Assembly: GCA_964401385.1 (NCBI GenBank)
Contig: CAYNYF010000117.1
Location: 1 to 8,584 of the forward strand
DNA: 8,584 nucleotides
Direction of reading: 5' to 3'
Origin: CAYNYF01 sp964401385
GTDB lineage: Bacteria > Planctomycetota > Phycisphaerae > SM23-33
Below are positions 1-5,193 of this stretch, piece by piece. The notes beneath the pieces are model-generated. The model did not search any database and was not told the DNA's origin. It saw only the letters and a list, made by a program, of their open reading frames with translations. Each line of letters opens with the position of its first letter. Position 1 is the first letter of the stretch. The translations under genes were made by a program, and so were the position numbers.

Positions 1-102
1 AGCTCGCTCGATGGCACCTGCTGCCGGAACTTACACAAGACTCTTGACGCTATCGAGCTGGACCAGCCAGTAGACATCAACGCGGCCCGGAAGCTAGGAT
101 AA
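1..102 (+). CDS. C-terminal end of an unidentified protein (partial, truncated by window edge)
   Basis: The first reading frame is open from base 1 to a TAA at 100-102 and gives 33 residues ending in DQPVDINAARKLG. About nine of the 33 codons end in A or T, close to the ratio of the small membrane-protein gene that follows on the same strand and lower in GC3 than the rest of the window. The peptide is mixed in composition with charged and hydrophobic residues, as expected of a real C-terminus, and contains a Cys-Cys pair. I do not recognise a family. The start lies outside the window, and a short open frame at a window edge can occur by chance, so this is tentative. Confidence 0.4.
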   Translation, partial: SSLDGTCCRNLHKTLDAIELDQPVDINAARKLG

Positions 103-240
103 TGGAAGCCACGGGCGTGTCGTGCGCTCCCTGAGGAGAGAAGACTCGACGATCAAGGCCTCAGCCAGGCCCCTCGGGCGTGTGGATCGCGCAGAGCGAG
201 AACTGCGAACAGACCGGCGACAAGTTTGATAGGGGACGGG
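103..240. other. Spacer between the partial left-edge gene and the small membrane protein
   Basis: This 138-bp stretch has no convincing gene. An ATG overlapping the TAA of the preceding frame (TAATG at 100-104) opens only ten codons before a TGA at 132-134. A 6-bp inverted repeat (CTGAGG at 131-136, CCTCAG at 159-164) has a 22-nt loop and could be chance. A purine-rich run at 231-239 lies just before the next start and may be its ribosome binding site. Confidence 0.4.
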
Positions 241-498
241 ATGGAAAGACTGACCAACTTCAAGTGGCTTATAAGCAAGGTCGAATCGTCGAAGCGGCGC
301 GGGTGCTACGTGATGGTAGTGTGTGGTCTTGTCTTGATGCTGGGGGGCTGCCTCGGCTTCTTGCTAACGCGATGGCGGACGCCTACAGACCCCTCTTGGG
401 CATTGCCCTTGGCCCTCGGCGTCTTGTTCACGCTCATGGGCTACATACGTGCCGTGATCCTGGCGATGCGCGCACAGCACGAACGCCGACCCGCTTGA
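241..498 (+). CDS. Small hypothetical membrane protein with two transmembrane helices
   Basis: The predicted product has 85 residues. It has a basic N-terminus (residues 1-21, rich in Lys and Arg), a hydrophobic helix at about 23-42 (VMVVCGLVLMLGGCLGFLL), a short polar loop (RWRTPTDPS), a second helix at about 51-73, and a basic tail ending in RAQHERRPA. This is an inner-membrane helical hairpin. I do not recognise a family and assign no function. I chose ATG 241 because AGGGGACGGG lies directly before it; an in-frame TTG at 226 would add five residues. About 21 of 85 codons end in A/T, so coding bias is present but weaker than in the transporter genes. It ends 11 bp before the stop of the opposing operon. 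Confidence 0.6.
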   Translation: MERLTNFKWLISKVESSKRRGCYVMVVCGLVLMLGGCLGFLLTRWRTPTDPSWALPLALGVLFTLMGYIRAVILAMRAQHERRPA

Positions 499-512
499 CC
501 TGTAGGCGGTCA
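496..512. terminator. Possible small bidirectional hairpin between convergent genes
   Basis: TGACC at 496-500 can pair with GGTCA at 508-512 around a 7-nt loop, followed on the + strand by CTTTT at 513-517. The stem holds the TGA stop of the + strand gene (496-498) and the TGA stop of the - strand gene (512-510). The stem is only 5 bp and the T-run is short, so this is a weak terminator candidate; its position at a tail-to-tail junction is the main argument for it. Confidence 0.28.
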
Positions 513-746
513 CTTTTGCCGCGCTTGTCGCTCGTGGAACTTGCGGGCCTTCCTGCTGGCCCGCTGGACCGAGCGCCGCCCGCTGGGCTCCCGCAAGTCC
601 ACGTCGTGGGCGATGACCTGCCTCGGCTCGCCGTCGGCGTCGCTGTCCGGTAGCTTACCGCGCTCGCGCGCTGCGGCCAACAAGATCACGACCACGAGCA
701 CGTCGCGCCGCCGGACGGGAGCCGCAGGGGCCGTACGGGGCGTCAC
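510..746 (-). CDS. Small basic protein translationally coupled to permease 2 (hypothetical)
   Basis: A GTG at 746-744 overlaps the TGA stop of permease 2 (GTGA, 4-bp overlap) and opens a 78-residue frame. Only about nine of its 78 codons end in A or T, the same strong GC3 bias as the transporter genes, which supports real coding. The product starts with a Pro/Ala-rich stretch, then RRRD at 12-15, a short hydrophobic run DVLVVVILLAAA at 15-26, an acidic patch (PDSDADGE at 33-40), and a highly basic tail from about 57 (RRSVQRASRKARKFHERQ). The hydrophobic run is short for a full membrane helix. I do not recognise a family; the RRRDVLVVVILL part loosely recalls the N-terminal helix of pseudopilin-like proteins. 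It is the last frame of the operon and could be an accessory small protein or a remnant. No good Shine-Dalgarno sequence is visible, which fits coupling by overlap. Confidence 0.48.
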   Translation of the reverse strand: MTPRTAPAAPVRRRDVLVVVILLAAARERGKLPDSDADGEPRQVIAHDVDLREPSGRRSVQRASRKARKFHERQARQK

Positions 747-2119
747 TGTTTCACGGCGCCGACGGTCAGGCCGGCGACGATGCGCTCCTGGAGGATGACG
801 AAGATCAGGAACGTCGGTAGGCATAAAATGGTCACGCCCGCGAATAGCGCCGACCAGTTGGCCGCGTACTGCTGGCTGACCGAGAGGTTGTACAGGCCCA
901 CCGGCAGCGTCTTGAGGCTGTCGTTGGTCAGGAACACCAGGGCGAACTGGTACTCGTTCCACACGCCCAGGAACTGGAAGATCGCGGCCGTGGCCAGGCC
1001 CGGAGCGGCCAGGGGAAAGTACACGTCGGTGAAGATCCGCCATTCCCCGCAGCCGTCGATGGCGGCGGCCTCGCGCAGCGAGCCCGGCAGCGTGCGGTAG
1101 AAGCCGGTCAGAAGAAAGATCGCGAACGGCAGCCCGCCCGCGGCGTAAATCAGGCCCAAGCCCAGCCGGGAGTCCATGAAGCTGAATTCGAGGCCCGCGG
1201 CCGCCACGTGCCAGTTCTGCACCATCAGGAACAGCGGCACGATGTAGAGTTGCGCGGGGATGACCATCGCCCCCACGAACGCCAGCAGGACCGCCCCCCG
1301 GCCGAGGAACTCGAACCGGGTCAGCCCGTAGGCCGCCATGGACGCGCACAGGGTGGTCACGGCCACCGTCAGCACCGACACCAGCAGGCTGTTGAGCATG
1401 TAGTTGCCCATGCGGGCGGTCTTCCAGGCGAACTTGTAGTTGCCCACGACGTACGTGTACGAACTCCAGTCGAACCGGGCGAAGCTGACGATCACCGGCA
1501 CCGCCGCGGCCGCAGCCAGCATCAGCAGCGCCGGCGCGCCGTACCGCCGCTTCCAGCGCAGCGGCAGCAGGGCCCAGGCCGCGCAGGCGGCGACGAAGAA
1601 GGCGGCGCCCGTGTATCGCAGGTGCAGTCGCTGTTGCCCGCGGTCCAGCAGCAGCAGCGCGGCACAGATCACCGCCACCGACGCGGCCAGGAAGATCCTG
1701 ACGAACCGCCTCCGGGCGGAGCTGTCCCTGGCCGAGAGGCTGTGCCCGACGAGCCCGCGCCACAGCAGCAGCAGGCCGAACAGCATGAACAACCACCAGG
1801 GGGTGGAGGCGTAGAGCTGCGTCGCGAAAAGGCTGTAGTTACCCAGCGCGGCGAACGGCCCGGCCGGGTTCTGCAGGAACTCCGAGGTCACGCCCCCGTG
1901 CTTGGGCCCGGGGTCGCCGAAGGACATCGAGATGATCCAGGCGAACCCCACGAGCGTAAAGCCCACCCAGAAGATCTTCAGCAGGTACAGCGGGTACAGC
2001 CGCGTCCGGGCGTGCGCCCACAGGATGCCGATGGAGATGAGGCAGTAGGCCAGCACGCCCAACCCCGCCAGCGGCATCGCCGAGGCCGCCAGGACCTGAA
2101 TTTGTGCCAACGCGCTCAT
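743..2119 (-). CDS. Sugar ABC transporter permease, MalG/CUT1 type, with long N-terminal membrane extension
   Basis: This is the second membrane subunit of a carbohydrate importer and should pair with the permease encoded just upstream to form the channel in the cytoplasmic membrane. The product has 458 residues, while MalG-type permeases usually have about 270-300. The C-terminal part from about residue 195 is a full canonical unit: first helix at about 196-213, the NSLLVS helix start at 243-248, and the EAA loop that contacts the ATPase (EAAAIDG at 350-356, followed by the IFTDVYFPLAAPGLATAAIF stretch at 362-381), then WNEY at 387-390 and a last helix at about 424-445. Residues 1-194 are extra, with hydrophobic segments at about 12-34, 45-66, 107-124, 140-158 and 171-187. 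The ATG at 2119 has AGAGAAG a few bases upstream. It lies 30 bp after permease 1 and overlaps the next small ORF by 4 bp. Substrate cannot be read from sequence; a neutral sugar or oligosaccharide is likely. Confidence 0.93.
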   Translation of the reverse strand: MSALAQIQVLAASAMPLAGLGVLAYCLISIGILWAHARTRLYPLYLLKIFWVGFTLVGFAWIISMSFGDPGPKHGGVTSEFLQNPAGPFAALGNYSLFATQLYASTPWWLFMLFGLLLLWRGLVGHSLSARDSSARRRFVRIFLAASVAVICAALLLLDRGQQRLHLRYTGAAFFVAACAAWALLPLRWKRRYGAPALLMLAAAAAVPVIVSFARFDWSSYTYVVGNYKFAWKTARMGNYMLNSLLVSVLTVAVTTLCASMAAYGLTRFEFLGRGAVLLAFVGAMVIPAQLYIVPLFLMVQNWHVAAAGLEFSFMDSRLGLGLIYAAGGLPFAIFLLTGFYRTLPGSLREAAAIDGCGEWRIFTDVYFPLAAPGLATAAIFQFLGVWNEYQFALVFLTNDSLKTLPVGLYNLSVSQQYAANWSALFAGVTILCLPTFLIFVILQERIVAGLTVGAVKQ

Positions 2120-2135
2120 CCTGTGCTTCTCTGGC

Positions 2136-2150
2136 GGGGCGGCCCGCCCC
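2136..2150 (-). promoter_or_regulatory. GC-rich intercistronic hairpin between the two permease genes
   Basis: GGGGCG at 2136-2141 and CGCCCC at 2145-2150 form a perfect 6-bp stem with a 3-nt loop, starting at the last base of the permease 1 stop codon and filling about half of the 30-bp gap. No T-run follows in the direction of transcription, so it is not a standard intrinsic terminator. It could stabilise mRNA ends or tune expression of permease 2. In GC-rich DNA such stems also arise by chance. Confidence 0.35.
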
Positions 2151-3055
2151 TAATACTCCACGCTCTTCTTCTCGCGGAAGAGCCTGATGATTCCCACCAG
2201 CACCAGCACCACGCAGACCTGGACGACGGCCATGGCGGTCGCCCTTCCCATCATGAAGATGCACTCCCGGTTGCTGAAGGCGTACTGATATTGCAGCGTC
2301 GAGATGACCTGGTTGCGGTCGTTGATGGTCGGCGCCAGCAGCGCCTGGATGTAGCCGAAGACCTTCATGGAGCCGATCATCCACAGCGACAGGGCGATCA
2401 GGATCACCTCGCGCATCATGGGCATGGTGACGTGGAAGAACTGCTGCGGGGCCGAGGCCCCGTCGATCTCGGCGGCCTCGTAGTAGTCCTTGGGGATTCG
2501 CCGCATCCCCGCCAGCAGCAGGATCATGGTGCCGCCGACGCCCGCCCAGACCATCATGATGATCACCGAGTTGATGGCGTGAGCGGAATCGAGCCACTGG
2601 AGGCCCTCGGACCCGGCGGCCCGCAGGGACAGGTTGATCAGCCCGCTCTTGGGGTCGTAGATCAGCTTCCAGAAGGTGGCCACGCCCACCACCGAGATGA
2701 AGGCCGGGAAGAAGATCATCGTCTGGAAGAACTTCCTCCCGCGGAGGAACTTGCTGTTCAGGGCGGCGGCGAACAGCAGGGCGAAGAAGAAGAAAATGAT
2801 TCCGCCGACGCTCATGATCCACAGGTTGTTCTTGATGGCCGCCCAGAACCTCAGGTCGCCGGAGAGCTTGACGAAGTTGCGCACGCCCCGGAACTCCATC
2901 TGGGGCGTAAACCCCGTCCACTTGCACAGCGAGACGTACAGCGAGCTGACGGCCGGGGCCGCAAAGAGCACCCCGAACAGCACCGCCGCCGGGGCCAGGA
3001 AGATCGCCGGCGGGCCCCACCAGCCCCCCAGCCGCTTGGGCTTGCCCACCATCAT
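2150..3055 (-). CDS. Sugar ABC transporter permease, MalF/UgpA type (CUT1)
   Basis: This is the first membrane subunit of the importer. The 301-residue product has the usual length for the family. Predicted helices lie at about 15-35, 78-100, 112-132, 163-183, 217-237 and 271-292. The EAA loop is clear: YYEAAEIDGASAPQQFFHVT at 191-210 followed by MPMMRE, which docks with the ATPase subunit. Other family signs are the APAAVLFGVLFAAPA start of helix 1 and FFPAFISVVGVATFWKLIY at 115-133. The start is ATG 3055, whose bases overlap the TGA of the binding-protein gene (ATGA); GAGGAGG stands about 7 bases upstream, so it is both coupled and well provided with a ribosome binding site. A second ATG follows at once at 3052. 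The nearby binding protein and second permease make the assignment firm; the substrate is unknown. Confidence 0.95.
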   Translation of the reverse strand: MMVGKPKRLGGWWGPPAIFLAPAAVLFGVLFAAPAVSSLYVSLCKWTGFTPQMEFRGVRNFVKLSGDLRFWAAIKNNLWIMSVGGIIFFFFALLFAAALNSKFLRGRKFFQTMIFFPAFISVVGVATFWKLIYDPKSGLINLSLRAAGSEGLQWLDSAHAINSVIIMMVWAGVGGTMILLLAGMRRIPKDYYEAAEIDGASAPQQFFHVTMPMMREVILIALSLWMIGSMKVFGYIQALLAPTINDRNQVISTLQYQYAFSNRECIFMMGRATAMAVVQVCVVLVLVGIIRLFREKKSVEY

Positions 3056-4872
3056 TCGTACCCCTCCTCGCCGCCGTCGCTGAGGTAGCGCCGGTTCTGC
3101 TCGTCCATGTTCTTGAGGAACTGCTCCACCGAGACGTAGTCGCCGGCGCCCTTTTCCTGGAGGAAGAAGGCCCGGTAGCGGGGGCTGAGAACCTGGCTTC
3201 CGAATCGGCGGGCGTAGATGTCCGGGGTGCGGCTGTACACGGCGGAGGCGTTCATGAAGTCCTGCTTGATCCCGGCCAGGTCGGGCGAGAAATCAGCGTC
3301 GACCATGCAGGAGATCTGGGCGTTCTTGTGGACCATGTCCGGCCAGTCCTTGGCCGAGAGGTACTTGACCAGCTCGATGGCGCCAGCGGTGGCCTTGCCC
3401 TGGCGGCAGACCATCAGCCCGTAGGGCACCGCCCAGGCGGCGGTCTGGTCGCGTTGGCGCCCGCCCGGCCACTGGGGGAAGCTGAAACACTTGAGCCGGA
3501 AGCCCTCGGCCGTGGCCAACCCTTTGTAGCCGGACAGCTCCTGCACCAGCCACGATCCGCAGATCATCATGGCGGCCGAGCCCTTGGCGAAGCCGCGCTG
3601 GGCCGCCGGCCAGGTCGAGCCCGGGAAGTCCTTGTCGAAGTAGCCGCTGTCGCGCAGCCGGCGAATCTCAGCGTGCACCCGCCGGTAGCGCGGATCGGTC
3701 CAGGGCGGGTCGGATCCCCGCTCGGCCGGCGGCTTCTCGGGCGGCACGCCGCTGATGGTCCGCTCCCACGTCTCCGGCCCCATGACCCGAAAGATCAGCC
3801 ACGACTGCCAGTAGTCGCTGTACACGTCGGCGTCCGCGGTCAGGGGCGTGATGCCCGCGGCCTTGAGCTTCTCGCAGACGGCGATGAACTCCGGCCAGGT
3901 GCGCGGAGGTGAGTCGATGCCGGCCCTGGCCAGCAGCACCTCGTTGTAGAACAGAATGGTCGTCGAGCAGGTCAGCGGCGCCAGGTAGATCTTGCCGCGG
4001 ACCGTGGGGTCGTCGAGGAAGTCGTACTTGCCCTCCTTCAGCATCTTCGGGAGGAACGCCTCCCGCCACGTGCGCCCGGGGTCGCCGTAGGTGTCGGGGG
4101 CGTCCAGCGGGGAAAGCTCCTCGCCGGCCAGCGGCACGTTCAGGGGCACGGCGTAGTGGTCCTGGACCAGCGCCAGCAGCTCCATCTTGCTGCCGGTCAT
4201 GATGTCGGGCACCTCCCGGCCGGTCAGGAACCGCGGCCGGTTGGCCGAGAGCACCCAGCGGCCCTGCCAGCGCCGCTCCACACTTACCAGCCGCGGCGCC
4301 ACGCGGACCAAGCGCGCCGGATCGGCGTCCCTGGCGAGCTTGTCCAGGCCCGTGATGAGATCGCGCAAGGCGCGGAGTTTCTGTTCGGGGCCCGCCATCG
4401 GCTCCAGCGGCGTAAGAAAGACGTGCCGGCCCTCCAGCCAGACCAGCAGCTCCTCGGTCTGCTGGGTTTTCTTGCTGGCGTCGCTGATGGACTCGATCGC
4501 CTTCAGCCGCTCGCTCAGGTCGCCCCGCACTTCCGCCGCCTGCTTGAGCGTCTCCCGCACGAAGCGGGTTCTCTCCTCGCCGGTCACTTCTCGGCCGAGC
4601 TTGCCGGCCAGCACGTCCGAGTAGTCCTCCTCGAACATGTAGATCCAGTCGTCGCGGACGCGCATGACCGGCTCGCCGGGGCCGAACATCGAGGCATATA
4701 CGATCCGCACCCGGACTTCCGGTTTCCAGAAGGTGAACCGCCCCGTCGCCGGATCGAAGCGAATCCGAGGATCGCCTTCGCCCTTTTCGATCTTCGCCTG
4801 GAACAGATCGTAGGCGATCACCACAACGCCGGCGATCAGGACGACGATGAGAAGTTTGTAGAACGGGCTCAC
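3052..4872 (-). CDS. Extracellular sugar-binding protein of ABC importer (family 1), membrane-anchored, with N-terminal insert
   Basis: This is the substrate-capturing subunit, expected on the outer face of the cytoplasmic membrane, delivering a carbohydrate to the two permeases encoded downstream. The 606-residue product is long for the family (about 420-450). Residues 4-22 are one hydrophobic helix; no lipobox cysteine follows, so it is probably tethered by an uncleaved anchor. The binding-protein fold starts near VRVRIVYASMF (53-63). Family hallmarks come later: VPDIMTG at 221-227, FYNEVLLARAGIDSPPRTWP at 308-327 with the following helix EFIAVCEKLKAAGITPLT, and RGFAKGSAAMMICGSWLVQE at 426-445. 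Residues about 85-215 are a charged helical insert between the first strand and the PDI segment. The GTG start at 4872 is forced by an in-frame TGA at 4887-4885 upstream and keeps the hydrophobic N-terminus; GAGG lies about 10 bases before it. It is the first gene of the operon. Confidence 0.93.
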   Translation of the reverse strand: MSPFYKLLIVVLIAGVVVIAYDLFQAKIEKGEGDPRIRFDPATGRFTFWKPEVRVRIVYASMFGPGEPVMRVRDDWIYMFEEDYSDVLAGKLGREVTGEERTRFVRETLKQAAEVRGDLSERLKAIESISDASKKTQQTEELLVWLEGRHVFLTPLEPMAGPEQKLRALRDLITGLDKLARDADPARLVRVAPRLVSVERRWQGRWVLSANRPRFLTGREVPDIMTGSKMELLALVQDHYAVPLNVPLAGEELSPLDAPDTYGDPGRTWREAFLPKMLKEGKYDFLDDPTVRGKIYLAPLTCSTTILFYNEVLLARAGIDSPPRTWPEFIAVCEKLKAAGITPLTADADVYSDYWQSWLIFRVMGPETWERTISGVPPEKPPAERGSDPPWTDPRYRRVHAEIRRLRDSGYFDKDFPGSTWPAAQRGFAKGSAAMMICGSWLVQELSGYKGLATAEGFRLKCFSFPQWPGGRQRDQTAAWAVPYGLMVCRQGKATAGAIELVKYLSAKDWPDMVHKNAQISCMVDADFSPDLAGIKQDFMNASAVYSRTPDIYARRFGSQVLSPRYRAFFLQEKGAGDYVSVEQFLKNMDEQNRRYLSDGGEEGYE

Positions 4873-4999
4873 GCTGCGCGGGCCTCAGATGTCCTTGCGG
4901 CTGGCCGAACACGAACGCGACGACCGCATCGTGACGGCCAGCTTCTTCGTGCCTTCTTCATCGCAGAGGGCCATGCGGCGCCGCCCGCAATGCGTACTG

Positions 5000-5028
5000 A
5001 TGCTATCTCCTGCGGCGCTTGAATTCAA
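5000..5028 (-). promoter_or_regulatory. Candidate promoter of the sugar transporter operon with overlapping palindrome
   Basis: Read on the - strand, TTGAAT (5028-5023) and TAGCAT (5005-5000) are separated by 17 bases, each matching four of six positions of the sigma-70 consensus. The -35 box lies in the perfect 10-bp palindrome TTGAATTCAA at 5019-5028, the sort of place where a repressor could bind. It would place the transcript start roughly 120 bases before the GTG of the binding-protein gene. Two 4/6 matches are weak evidence, and promoter rules in this organism are unknown. Confidence 0.3.
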
Positions 5029-5141
5029 CGCTTCACCAGATGCAGGCGGACGCCGCGGCGCCGCCGGCCCGGCCGAACTGTGGACAAAGTTGTGCATCGC
5101 GGGGGCCGCCGGGGTATTTTGGACGCACACGACGGCCGATT

Positions 5142-5169
5142 GGCCACTGGCTACCGGCTGCCGGCTACG
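5142..5169 (+). repeat. Four imperfect 7-bp tandem repeats upstream of the glycosyltransferase
   Basis: The units are GGCCACT, GGCTACC, GGCTGCC and GGCTACG, head to tail. Units two to four share GGCT-C and differ at one or two positions. The array ends 24 bp before the ATG of the glycosyltransferase gene. It may be a slippage-prone tract or a binding site; its role is unknown. Confidence 0.5.
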
Positions 5170-5193
5170 AAAAACAACGCCTCGCGAGGTCCT

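Larger units (their letters stand above)
4873..5193. other. Divergent intergenic region between transporter operon and glycosyltransferase
   Basis: This 321-bp region separates two divergently read genes and should hold both promoters. I see a possible - strand promoter overlapping a 10-bp palindrome (5000-5028), four imperfect 7-bp repeats (5142-5169) and a ribosome binding site (GAGG at 5185-5188) for the + strand gene. A weak + strand promoter-like pair is TTGTGC at 5090-5095 and TATTTT at 5115-5120, but its 19-bp spacer is long. A 29-codon - strand frame (4974-4885) with mostly G/C-ending codons lies just before the binding-protein start; it has no clear ribosome binding site. No larger gene is convincing here. 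Confidence 0.55.

Noticed and set aside
102..134. Ten-codon ORF starting at an ATG overlapping the TAA of the left-edge gene (TAATG)
   Set aside because: Too short to judge, with no ribosome binding site or conservation information.
180..653. + strand open frame of 157 codons starting at GTG 180
   Set aside because: It overlaps the two-helix protein in another frame, then runs antisense into the coupled small ORF, and has no membrane or domain pattern.
510..1796. The 78-residue small ORF as the C-terminus of a 428-residue protein
   Set aside because: The upstream part of this frame overlaps permease 2 out of frame and has low-complexity Arg/Gly/Ala sequence; only the part after GTG 746 is free of the permease.
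1208..3088. Long + strand open frame (626 codons) opposite the two permeases
   Set aside because: It is antisense to two well-recognised permeases; its translation is dominated by Gln, His, Arg, Pro and Asp, the usual artefact of the complement of GC-rich membrane-protein genes.
5080..5193. Earlier GTG start for the glycosyltransferase
   Set aside because: It would add 38 polar, basic residues before the first helix and translate the heptamer repeats; no ribosome binding site precedes it, while ATG 5194 has GAGG at good spacing.
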